Source of the DNA: Azoarcus sp. DD4
Lineage (GTDB): Bacteria > Pseudomonadota > Gammaproteobacteria > Burkholderiales > Rhodocyclaceae
Assembly (NCBI RefSeq): GCF_006496635.1
Contig: NZ_CP022958.1
Coordinates: 806,001 to 870,000 of the forward strand
Length of the DNA: 64,000 bases
Direction: 5' to 3'
In this document: positions 50,106-59,200 of the stretch, in pieces
Position numbering within the stretch: position 1 is the stretch's first letter
How the letters are laid out: each line of letters starts with the position of its first letter
Notes under the pieces: generated by a model
What the model saw: only the letters and a program-made list of their open reading frames with translations
Database searches by the model: none
Told to the model about the DNA's origin: nothing
Made by a program: the position numbers and the translations under genes

Positions 50106-51329
50106 ATGAGGGTTCTGTTCGTCCACGAAGGGCTGGGCCAGTTCCAGACCCTGCATGAGCACCTGAACGGCGAAGGCCTGGCCCATTCCTGGTTTCTGTG
50201 CACCACTTCGGTGTACAACGCCAACAAGGACAGGATTCCCAATCTCGTGCCGTTTCCGGTGGCCGCCGAGAATCCGCAGACCTACTTCTACACCAAGAAC
50301 CTCGAAGCGCGGATCCAGCGTTCCTTCCTGATCAAGCAGGCGGTCTCCGAGCTGCTCAAGAAGACCGGCATCGACCTCATCGTGGCGCACGGCTCGGGCG
50401 GCTTCCCGCTGCAGCTGTTCGACGAATTCGACATTCCCATCATCACCTACATCGAATTCCCTTCCTTCGGCCACCACGGCCACGACCCCAAGTATCCGCA
50501 GCCCGACTACGCCACCTACCGCGACAAGGTGTTCGAGATGACGAGCTATCACCAGGCGCTCAAGAGCGATCTGGTGATCGTGCCCAGCGTCTATGCCAAG
50601 TCGATGTTCCCGACCTGCCTGCACGAGCGCATCGTGCCGCAGATGGAAGGCTTCAACATCACCCGCAAGCCGTCGACCTTCGCCAAGGAGGAAGGCGTCT
50701 TCCACATCGGCTTCTCGGCGCGCGACCTGTCCTCGGCCAAGGGTTTCGAGCAGTTCATCCTGATCGCAAAGGAAATCCTCAAGGTCCGGCCGCAGGTGCG
50801 CTTTGTCTTCTGCGGCGCGCCCAAGGTGCTGTACAGCTACGAGGAAGCCTTCCTGCAGAACAACTTCCCGGCCGAGTCGCGACCGGCGTCGTTCATGCAA
50901 TACGTGCTCGAACGCGAGGGCATCACCCTGGGCGAGGGGGCCAGCTTCCAGCACGTCAGTTTCGCCGGCTACGACGACTTCGCCAGCTACGTCGAGGCGA
51001 TGGACATGTTCCTCTACCCGCTGCAGTTCGGCTCGGCCAACTGGGGCCTGTTCGAACTGCTGTTCCGCGGCAAGAAGATCGTCGCCAGCGACCGCTGCTT
51101 CGTACCGGAGGTGCTACGCCACGGCTACAACGGCCTGCTGTGCAAGTACGACGACATCGCGAGCTGGGTGCGTTATGCCACCGAGATCATCGACGCGCCG
51201 CACAAGTTCGATCATCTGGGCGAAAATGCGCTGGCCGATGCGCAGCAGCGCTTTCACATCAACCGCGTTGCCGAGCGCTACCTGTCCATCTTCGATACCG
51301 CGATCCAGCGCAGGAAGCTCGGCAACTGA
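50106..51329 (+). CDS. Glycosyltransferase, GT4-like
   Basis: The 407-residue product has two Rossmann-like halves: MRVLFVHEGLGQFQ with ATG 50106, DLIVAHGSGGFPLQLFDEF and, in the C-terminal donor domain, FHIGFSARDLSSAKGFEQFILIAKEIL, RFVFCGAPK, AMDMFLYPLQFGSANWGLFELLFRGKKIVASD and EVLRHGYNGLL. No signal or membrane helix is present, so it is cytosolic. It is a retaining GT4-type enzyme by pattern; donor and acceptor are unknown. It lies between the Thr-rich adhesin and the Lap regulators, so the adhesin repeats are the obvious candidate acceptor (inference). Confidence 0.85.
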   Translation: MRVLFVHEGLGQFQTLHEHLNGEGLAHSWFLCTTSVYNANKDRIPNLVPFPVAAENPQTYFYTKNLEARIQRSFLIKQAVSELLKKTGIDLIVAHGSGGFPLQLFDEFDIPIITYIEFPSFGHHGHDPKYPQPDYATYRDKVFEMTSYHQALKSDLVIVPSVYAKSMFPTCLHERIVPQMEGFNITRKPSTFAKEEGVFHIGFSARDLSSAKGFEQFILIAKEILKVRPQVRFVFCGAPKVLYSYEEAFLQNNFPAESRPASFMQYVLEREGITLGEGASFQHVSFAGYDDFASYVEAMDMFLYPLQFGSANWGLFELLFRGKKIVASDRCFVPEVLRHGYNGLLCKYDDIASWVRYATEIIDAPHKFDHLGENALADAQQRFHINRVAERYLSIFDTAIQRRKLGN

Positions 51330-51355
51330 CTTTTCGACCAGGCGGAGGCGGTGCA

Positions 51356-51700
51356 ATGCCCTTTGTAGAGCGAGATCCATCCGGAGAGATCGTTGCCGTC
51401 GCGGCTGTCGCGACTGCAACGGCGACGGAGTGGCTGGATGCGGCCGATCCGGCCGTGGCCGCCTTCACCCGCCGTGTCGCGCCGGCTCCCGCGCCGAACG
51501 AGGCGCTTGCGGCACTGGTGAGTTCCGACCTGGGCCTCGTCCGGGTGCTGGAAGATCTGATCGACACCCTGCTGGCCAAGGATGTGATCCGCTTCACCGA
51601 TCTCCCAATCCCGGCCCAGAACCGGCTGCTGCAGCGCCGCTCGCTGCGTGAATCGCTGAGCGCGGTCAGCCTGCTCGACGACGACAGCGGCCTGCTCTGA
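51356..51700 (+). CDS. Tryptophan synthase beta-like small protein
   Basis: The 114-residue product starts at ATG 51356 after GGAGG. It matches a small family annotated as tryptophan synthase subunit beta-like: MPFVERDPSGEIVAV start and the LVSSDLGLVRVLEDLIDTLLAKDVIRFTDLP, NRLLQRRSLRESL segment. It lacks the PLP-binding core of TrpB, so the name reflects weak similarity only. Function is unknown. It lies 26 bp after the glycosyltransferase gene and is probably cotranscribed. Confidence 0.75.
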   Translation: MPFVERDPSGEIVAVAAVATATATEWLDAADPAVAAFTRRVAPAPAPNEALAALVSSDLGLVRVLEDLIDTLLAKDVIRFTDLPIPAQNRLLQRRSLRESLSAVSLLDDDSGLL

Positions 51701-51701
51701 T

Positions 51702-53666
51702 TCAGCGTGTGCACTCGGCCTCGCCGTCCGACGGCGAGGCCGTCTGCCGGGCGCCCGGCCGAGTCGCGCTGATCGCCGGGCCCGTCATGCCGTCCAGGCC
51801 GAGGTCCGGTAGCGCAGCCTGTTCCGCCGCCGTGCTGACCCCTTCCGCGATGGTCAGCAGTCCGATCGAGTGCGCGATGGTGCACAGTCCGCGCAGGAAG
51901 GCGACGTTGCCGGGCGAACTGTCGATGTCGCGAATGAAGGCGGCACTCACCTTGATGTAATCCAGGCCGAGGTCGTGCAGTTCGGCGATGCGCGAGAAGG
52001 CCGGGCCGGCGTGCTTGAGGCCGATGCGGCAGCCCAGCGGGCGCAGCGCGAGGCACAGCGCGCGGAATTCCACCTGATGCTTGAGCGCACCGTGCTCCGG
52101 CACTTCTATCCATAGCCGTCGTGCGCAGTCGGGCGCAGCTTCGAGCGCTTGGTAGAGCGTGTCGCGGAAAGCAGGGTCGCGCAGCGCCTCCACCGACAGG
52201 TTGATCGCCAGCGTGGTGGCCGGCTCGGTCTCCAGGGTGGCGAGCGCGGCGCGCACCACAGCGGTGTCGATTGCCGCCATCATGCCCAGGCGCGACGCCC
52301 AGGGCATGAAGCGTCCGGCGTTCTGCCAGTCGCCGTCGAGCAACAGCCGCACTGGCGCTTCGTGATGCAGCACGCCATCCTTGCCGTCCACGACCGGGAA
52401 GCGTGCCAGTCGAACGTCGCCGGCCGCCAGTGCCCGTTCAAGGAACCCGCGCCATTCGCCGGCGCTGTAGTGCGCCGCGTCGCTGTCGGCCGCGGCGGCC
52501 ACCAGCACACCGCCTTCGCGGTGCTGCTCGGCTGCGGCAAGCGTACCGTCCAGGCGGGTCAGCAACTGGCTGCGGGATTCACCCGGTGAGTAAGCCGTCG
52601 CCGCGAGGTCGAGACGATGCGCTTCACAGACCGGGGCCAGCGCCTCTTCCAGCCTTGCCGCCAGCGCCTCGGCGGCGGTGGCGGGGTCGAGTTCGCCCGG
52701 CGCGAGCACGGCGAAATCGGTTGCGTTGAGGCGGCCGCAGTCCCAGCCTGGCCGGCTGGCGACGAAACCCTGCAAGGCTTCGGCAAGCGTCTTGAGCATG
52801 CGGTCGACCTCGATGCGGCCGAGACGCTGGTTGAGTTCGACGAGATCGCCGATGCGTACCATCAGCAGTCCGCCATCGGCACTAGCGTCCTCCCGCGCCA
52901 GCGCGGCGTCGAGCTGGCGGAAGAACTGGTTGCGGTTGAACAGGCCGGTCAGCTCGTCGTGCTGGGTCTGGCGGCGCAGGGCTTCGAGACGCTGGGACTC
53001 CTCCGCCAGCATGGTGCGGATGCGGCCGGACAGGGTGTTCATCGCCCGCACCACGCTGCGGAACTCGCGCGTGCGCGGCTCCGGCGTGGTGATGAAGCGG
53101 CGGCCGCCGATGGCCTCGGCCTGTTCGACCATGCGGTCGAGCGGGCGGGTGATGAACTTCAGCGCCAGCGTGCCGATCAGGCCGGTCAGCAACCCGCCGC
53201 CGACGAACCACCACAGCAGCTGGCGGGTGGCTTGCCACAAGGAGGCATAGGCGTAGCGGCTGTGGCTTTCCACCGACAGCGTGCCGAACTGCTTCCAGCC
53301 GTCCTGGACCTGGGCGACGCCGGGCTGGGTCTCGATCGGTACCAGTTGCACGAACCAGGCCGGCGCCTCGGTCTGCGGGTCGTCGAAGCTGCGCTCGACA
53401 ATGGTCTCGCCGCCGGGGCCGGTCAACCGGATCGCGCGGTAGTGTCCGGTATCGAACTGGGCGGCGACTTGCAGTTCGACGGTTACCGGGTCTTTTGGCA
53501 TCTGCGACAGCGATAGTGCCAGCGAGGCCGCGTTGTCCATGTTCTTCACCGCCAGTTCCTGCTGCAGGTAGTGGCGCGCCGACAGGGTGCTGACGACGAA
53601 GCTGCCGCCCAGCGAAAGCACGGTGACCAGGACGATGGCGAGCCAGAGTTGCTTGATCAGGGACAT
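51702..53666 (-). CDS. lapD: LapD-like c-di-GMP receptor (degenerate GGDEF-EAL)
   Basis: The 654-residue product has a membrane helix, a LapD/MoxY-type periplasmic domain (about 30-150, with HYRAIRLTGPGGETIVERSF), a second helix (LLWWFVGGGLLTGLIGTLAL), HAMP, a GGDEF domain without the motif (RLNATDFAVL in its place) and an EAL domain with lost catalytic residues (HHEAPVRLL for EAL, LKHAGPAF for DDFG). That is the LapD pattern: a receptor that binds c-di-GMP and sequesters the LapG protease. LapG is encoded 34 bp downstream, in the same direction. Confidence 0.92.
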   Translation of the reverse strand: MSLIKQLWLAIVLVTVLSLGGSFVVSTLSARHYLQQELAVKNMDNAASLALSLSQMPKDPVTVELQVAAQFDTGHYRAIRLTGPGGETIVERSFDDPQTEAPAWFVQLVPIETQPGVAQVQDGWKQFGTLSVESHSRYAYASLWQATRQLLWWFVGGGLLTGLIGTLALKFITRPLDRMVEQAEAIGGRRFITTPEPRTREFRSVVRAMNTLSGRIRTMLAEESQRLEALRRQTQHDELTGLFNRNQFFRQLDAALAREDASADGGLLMVRIGDLVELNQRLGRIEVDRMLKTLAEALQGFVASRPGWDCGRLNATDFAVLAPGELDPATAAEALAARLEEALAPVCEAHRLDLAATAYSPGESRSQLLTRLDGTLAAAEQHREGGVLVAAAADSDAAHYSAGEWRGFLERALAAGDVRLARFPVVDGKDGVLHHEAPVRLLLDGDWQNAGRFMPWASRLGMMAAIDTAVVRAALATLETEPATTLAINLSVEALRDPAFRDTLYQALEAAPDCARRLWIEVPEHGALKHQVEFRALCLALRPLGCRIGLKHAGPAFSRIAELHDLGLDYIKVSAAFIRDIDSSPGNVAFLRGLCTIAHSIGLLTIAEGVSTAAEQAALPDLGLDGMTGPAISATRPGARQTASPSDGEAECTR

Positions 53667-53700
53667 GGTCGGCGGATTCCGGAGAGAGTCTGTACGGGGT

Positions 53701-54435
53701 TCATCGTGTTTGCGGCAGCGTCAGGCCTTCGCGCTGCATGCGGTCGAGGGCGTCGCGCCAGCGCGACAGGCGCGCGGTCGGGTCGGCGGACGAGGTGGTC
53801 GCGCCGGCGACCCACAGTCCTTCGCTGTTGAAACTGAAGACCGGGAAGAGGTCGGGCCGGCGTGCGGCCGGACGGATCTCGCCGATCAGGTTGTCGAGTA
53901 CCAGCGGTTCGTCGGTGGGGCTGGCGAAATAGCCGACCACCATGTGGGCCTGCGACACGCCGCTGCCGGCGGCACCGATCTGCGCGCGCACGTAGATCAG
54001 TCGCAGCTTTTCGGCCGGCACGCCGAGCAGGCGCAGGCTCATGTACTTGGCAATGGCGAAGTCCTCGCAGTCGCCCGCGCCCTTGCCCAGGGTCTCGAGT
54101 GGCGTCGCCCAGTAGTCGTTCTGCCGCCAGACGACGGCGTCGTCCTCGAACAGCAGCCGACGGTTGAAGAAACTGTTTACCCGGGCGAGTTTGTCCAGCT
54201 CGCGGTCTTCCTCGCTCTCGGCCAGCATCCGGCGCCAAGCGGTCACCGTCTCTGCAGCCGTGCTACCGAAACGCTGCAGGGCCTGCGTCTGCATGCGATC
54301 GAGATCGGGTGCCGCTACGGTGCCGCCCATCACCGCCACCACCATGCCCGCCGCAAGCGCGCCCAGCAGGCGACCGCGCGGATGGCGTCTGCGGCGCTGC
54401 ATCAGGGCGCTGGGCCGGAGGGAGGAAAAGGGCAT
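53701..54435 (-). CDS. lapG: LapG-like periplasmic cysteine protease
   Basis: The 244-residue product has an N-terminal signal/anchor (LLGALAAGMVVAVMGGTVAA) and the bacterial transglutaminase-like protease (BTLCP) domain. The triad reads Cys123 (GAGDCEDFAIAKY), His164 (SQAHMVVGYF) and Asp181 (PLVLDNL), matching Cys135/His172/Asp189 of Pseudomonas LapG in order. LapG cuts the N-terminus of LapA-type adhesins at a [T/A/P]AA[G/V] motif; the adhesin here has PAAG at 111-114. It reads divergently from the lapE channel gene, downstream of its regulator lapD. Confidence 0.93.
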   Translation of the reverse strand: MPFSSLRPSALMQRRRRHPRGRLLGALAAGMVVAVMGGTVAAPDLDRMQTQALQRFGSTAAETVTAWRRMLAESEEDRELDKLARVNSFFNRRLLFEDDAVVWRQNDYWATPLETLGKGAGDCEDFAIAKYMSLRLLGVPAEKLRLIYVRAQIGAAGSGVSQAHMVVGYFASPTDEPLVLDNLIGEIRPAARRPDLFPVFSFNSEGLWVAGATTSSADPTARLSRWRDALDRMQREGLTLPQTR

Positions 54436-54635
54436 CTGCTGTTTACGGCGTGGGACCTCGACACATTAGCGGAGAACACCCGGTTTTGGGTATGCGGCTA
54501 TCACAGTGCGACTTTTTTCCGCAATGTTGTGTACTTGGCATTTTGTAAGCAAGGTAGTCCGATATCATCCCGCACTGCTCAGGCTGGGGCGGAACACCGT
54601 GCCCTGGCAGCCGCATTCAATCATCTGGAGAGGTC

Positions 54636-56084
54636 ATGAAGAAGGTTCGTACCCTGGTTTGTCTCGCCGTTCTATCCACGCTGCAGATCGCCCCGGCGGC
54701 CGCTGCGGCGCCCGAGGCGCTGCGCGACGCAGTGCGCAAGGCGGTGGTGACGAACCCGGAGGTGCAGGCGCGCTGGCACGGTTTCCAGGCCGCCGACGCC
54801 GACCAGGAGACGGCGCGCGCCGGTTACTACCCGCAGGTGGACGTCTCGGCCAGCATCGGTCGCGAACGCCTGACGCGGCCCAACACCGGTACGGACGACT
54901 ATACCCACCGCAACGCCACCCTGTCGCTGAACCAGATGGTGTACGACGGCTTCTTCACCAAGAGCGAAGTCGCGCGCATGGGCTACGCCAAGCTGGCGCG
55001 CTACTACGAACTGGTCGACGCCTCCGAAGGCGCCGCGCTGGAAGTGGTGCGCGCCTACGGCGATGTGCTGCGCTACCGCGAGCTGGTGCGCCTGGCCAAG
55101 GCCAACTACGTCGAGCACAAACAGATATCCGACCAGATCGGCGAGCGCGCCGGTGCCGGCGTGGGCCGCCGGGTCGACCTCGAGCAGGCCACCGGCCGCC
55201 TGGCGCTGGCCGAGTCCAACCTGCTGACCGAAGTCTCCAACCTGCACGACGTCAGCGCCCGTTACCTGCGCCTGGTCGGCGAAATGCCGCCGGAAGCGCT
55301 GGGCGATTTCGGCGACAAGCTTGCCGCCGGTCCGCTGCCGGCCAACGCCAGCGAAGCGCTGCGCGAGGCCTTCAACACCAGCCCCGCGCTCAATGCGGCG
55401 GTCGAGAACGTGCGCGCCGGCCAGGCGCTGGTCGACAGCCGCCGCTCGGCCTATCACCCGCGCGTGGACCTGCAGGCTTACAAGGCGATCGACCACAACC
55501 TCGATGGCGTCAGCGGCCGCTCGACCGACAGCGTCGTCCAGCTGGTGCTGAACTACAACCTGTTCCGCGGCGGCGCCGACCAGGCCCGCCTCCGCCAGGC
55601 CGCCGAGCAGCTCAACCAGTCCAGGGATCTGCGCGAAAAGGCCTGCCGCGACCTGCGCCAGACCCTGTCCATCGCCTACAACGACAGCCAGCGCCTGGTG
55701 GAGCAACTGCGCTACCTCGACCAGCACCAGCTGTCGATCGAGAAGGCGCGCGAGGCCTACCGCCGCCAGTTCGACATCGGCCAGCGTACCCTGCTCGACC
55801 TGCTCGACACCGAGAATGAATACTTCCAGGCCCGCCGCGCCTACACCAATGCGCGCTACGATCAGGTGATCGCCCAGGCGCGCACGCTGAACGGCCTCGG
55901 TAAGCTGATGAGCGCGCTCGACGTCGCCCGCGACGACCTGCCGCCGGCCAGCGAAGTCGGCCAGGACCGCGCCGGCATCGATCCGGCCACCATCTGCCCG
56001 CCGGACGCGCCGCTGCCGCTGCAGGTCGACAAGGCCGCGCTGCTGGCCGACACCCTGCGCGAGGCGGGTGGCGCCAAGCGCTGA
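54636..56084 (+). CDS. lapE: TolC-family outer-membrane channel, LapE-like
   Basis: The 482-residue product has a signal peptide (TLVCLAVLSTLQIAPAAAAA) and the TolC/AgrA-type secretion channel domains (VTNPEVQARWHGFQAADADQETARAGYYPQVDV; DNSQRL-like helices; IGQRTLLDLLDTENEYFQARRAYTNARYD). GGAGAGG stands before the ATG. It is the missing third component of the type I exporter encoded by lapB and lapC. The 200-bp divergent gap to lapG is AT-richer and probably holds both promoters. Confidence 0.9.
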   Translation: MKKVRTLVCLAVLSTLQIAPAAAAAPEALRDAVRKAVVTNPEVQARWHGFQAADADQETARAGYYPQVDVSASIGRERLTRPNTGTDDYTHRNATLSLNQMVYDGFFTKSEVARMGYAKLARYYELVDASEGAALEVVRAYGDVLRYRELVRLAKANYVEHKQISDQIGERAGAGVGRRVDLEQATGRLALAESNLLTEVSNLHDVSARYLRLVGEMPPEALGDFGDKLAAGPLPANASEALREAFNTSPALNAAVENVRAGQALVDSRRSAYHPRVDLQAYKAIDHNLDGVSGRSTDSVVQLVLNYNLFRGGADQARLRQAAEQLNQSRDLREKACRDLRQTLSIAYNDSQRLVEQLRYLDQHQLSIEKAREAYRRQFDIGQRTLLDLLDTENEYFQARRAYTNARYDQVIAQARTLNGLGKLMSALDVARDDLPPASEVGQDRAGIDPATICPPDAPLPLQVDKAALLADTLREAGGAKR

Positions 56085-56094
56085 GTAAGCCTCG

Positions 56095-56127
56095 CCGGGT
56101 TGCCGCAGGCGAATCGCGGCAGCCCGG
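56095..56127 (+). terminator. Hairpin after lapE
   Basis: CCGGGTTGCCGC and GCGGCAGCCCGG form a 12-bp stem with one G-U pair and a 9-nt loop, 11 bp after the lapE stop. No T-tract follows. Confidence 0.5.
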
Positions 56128-56227
56128 ACGACGCCGCGCGTGTGATTGCGCGCGCAGGGGCGGATGCGGCGGCTTGCTGCTCTAGAATGGAGCGCCAGCC
56201 TATCGTATCCGCCCCTGCCCGTTGACG

Positions 56228-59200
56228 ATGAACGCCGCCGACCCCGACGCCCGCCTTGCTCCCGCCGCCCCTGCCGCAGCGGTGCCGGCTGCCGCCGGCG
56301 AGCACGATCCGGTGCAGCGCGTCGTCAAGATCCGCCGCGACTACAACACCTGGGTCGCCAACGAGACGCTGGAAGACTACGCGCTGCGCTTCACGCCGCG
56401 TAGCTTCCGCAAATGGACCGAATTCCGCGTCGGCAACACCGCCTTCGGCGCAGCCTCCTTCCTGGTGCTTGAAGCGGTCGGCGCGACCATGCTGGTGAGC
56501 TACGGCTTCGTCAACAGCTTCTGGGCCATCCTCGCGCTCGGGCTGCTGATCTTCCTCGCCGGCCTGCCTATCAGCCTCTATGCCGCGCGCCACGGCGTGG
56601 ACATGGACCTGCTGACGCGCGGCTCCGGTTTCGGCTACATCGGCTCGACGCTGTCCTCGCTGGTGTATGCCTCCTTCACCTTCATCCTGTTCGCGCTCGA
56701 AGCGGCGATCATGGCCTATGCGCTGGAACTGGCGCTCGGCATTCCGCCGGTGTGGGGCTACCTGGTCTGCGCGCTGGTGGTGATTCCGCTGGTCACCCAC
56801 GGCGTCACGGTGATCTCCCGGCTGCAGACGCTGACCCAGCCGCTATGGCTGTTCCTGTTGGCGCTGCCCTTCTTCTTCCTGCTGCGCGAGGATCCGGCGG
56901 CGCTCGCCGGGCTGTGGCAGTACCCGGGCGAGAAGGGCCAGCCCGGCATGTTCGATCTGCAGCTTTTCGCCGCGGCGATGACGGTGGGCGCCGCGCTCAT
57001 CACCCAGATGGGCGAGCAGGCCGACTACCTGCGCTTCATGCCGGCACGCACCGAGCAGAACCGCTGGCGCTGGCTCGCCGGCGTGGTGCTGGGCGGGCCG
57101 GGCTGGGTGCTGATCGGCGTGGTCAAGATGCTGGGCGGCGCGCTGCTGGCGTGGATGCTGTTGCGCGACGGCGTGCCGGCGGAAAAGGCGGTCGATCCCA
57201 ACCAGATGTATCTGCTCGGCTTCTCCGCCGTGTTCGACAGCGCGATGTGGGCGGTGGCGGTGACCGCGCTGTTCGTCATCGTGTCGCAGCTCAAGATCAA
57301 CGTCACCAACGCCTATGCCGGGTCGCTCGCCTGGTCCAACTTCTTCTCGCGCCTGACCCACAGCCATCCCGGCCGGGTGGTATGGGTGGTGTTCAACATC
57401 CTGATCGGCCTGCTGCTGATGGAGATGAACGTCTTCCAGGCGCTCGGCCAGGTGCTGGGGCTCTACTCCAACATCGCCATCTCGTGGATGGTGGCGGTGG
57501 TGGCCGACCTCGTCATCAACAAGCCGCTGGGGCTGTCGCCGCCGGGAATCGAGTTCAAGCGCAGCCACCTCTACGACATCAACCCGGTGGGGGTCGGTGC
57601 GATGCTGGTCGCCTCCATCCTGTCGGTGTCCACCTTCGTCGGTGTCTTCGGCCCGGCCTGGCAGCCGTTCGCACCCTTCATCGCGCTGGTGGCGGCGCTG
57701 CTCACCTCGCCGCTGATCGCCTGGGCCACGAAAGGGCGCTACTACCTCGCGCGGCCGCCGGAGCGGGTCGCCAACGACGGCAAGGCCTGGGTGGCGACCC
57801 GGCGCTGCGTGATCTGCGGCCAGGCCTTCGAGCCGGAAGACACCAGCCACTGCCCGGCCTACCAGGGCACCATCTGCTCGCTGTGCTGCTCGCTCGATGC
57901 CCGCTGCGGCGACCTGTGCAAGCCGCATGCGCGGCTGTCGGCGCAATGGTCGGCGCTGGTGCGGAGGCTGGTGCCGGGCGGGCTGCAACCCTACATCGAC
58001 GGCGGGCTCGGCCACTATTTTTTGCTGATGGGCGGGGTCACCGGCTTCCTGCTGCTGCTGCTCGGCACGCTCTATTACCACGAGGTACTGGCGCTCGGCC
58101 CGGACGTCGCCCGCGGTGCCCTGCAGGGCGTGTTGCTGAAAACCTTTGCCGCGCTCGTCCTGGTGAGCGGCATCGGCGTGTGGTGGATGGTGCTCACTCA
58201 CAAGAGCCGCCATGTGGCGCAGGAGGAATCCAACCGCCAGACCCAGCTGCTGATGCAGGAGATCGAATCCCACCGCCGCACCGACGAGCAGCTGCAGAAC
58301 GCCCGCCGCGTCGCAGAGCAGGCCAATCAGGCCAAGAGCCGCTACGTCACCTCTATCAGCCATGAGCTGCGCACCCCGCTCAACAGCATTCTCGGCTACG
58401 CCCAGATCCTGGACGGCGACGAGGCCATCCCGCCGCACCGCCGCCAGGCGGTGAGCGTGATCAAGAAAAGCGGCGAGCACCTGCTGTCGCTGATCGAGGG
58501 CACGCTGGACATCGCCCGTATCGAAGGCGGCAAGTTTGCGCTCGACATGCGGCCGCTGGCCTTCCCCGCTTTCGTCCAGCAGCTGGTCGGCATGTTCGAG
58601 CTGCAGGCGCGCGACAAGGGGCTGGACTTCGTATTCGAGGCGGTCGGCACGCTGCCGGAGGTGGTGCGCGCCGACGAGAAGCGCTTGCGCCAGATCCTGA
58701 TCAACATCATCGGCAACGCCATCAAGTTCACTCCGCGCGGCAGCGTGCGGGTACGGCTGACTTACCGGCGCGAGATCGCGCTGGTGGAGGTGGAGGACAG
58801 CGGTCCGGGGATACCCGCCGGCGAGCTGCAGCACATCTTCGAACCCTTCGCCCGCGGCAGCAGCGCGCGCACCACCACCGGCACCGGGCTGGGGCTGACG
58901 ATCAGCAAGATGCTCACCGACCTGATGGGCGGCGAGCTCGGCGTCGATAGCGTGCCGGGCGCGGGCAGCACCTTCCGCATCCGCCTGTTCCTGCCGCAGG
59001 TGCACGGCGCCCAGGCCGAGGCCGTACAGCCGCGCACCCAGCGCATCGGCTACCAGGGCGTGCGCCGGCGCATCCTCACGGTGGACAACGAGCGGGTCGA
59101 TCGCGAACTGCTGGTCAGCCTGCTCGAACCGCTCGGCTTCGACGTCGCGCAGGCGGCCTCCGGCTACGAATGCCTGGAGATGGTGCCGGCCCTGTGTCCG

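Noticed and set aside
48018..50954. Open minus-strand frames rich in VTVSVPEVTVSVSAVP repeats
   Set aside because: They are the antisense reading of the Thr repeat arrays; no start signal or secretion feature supports them.
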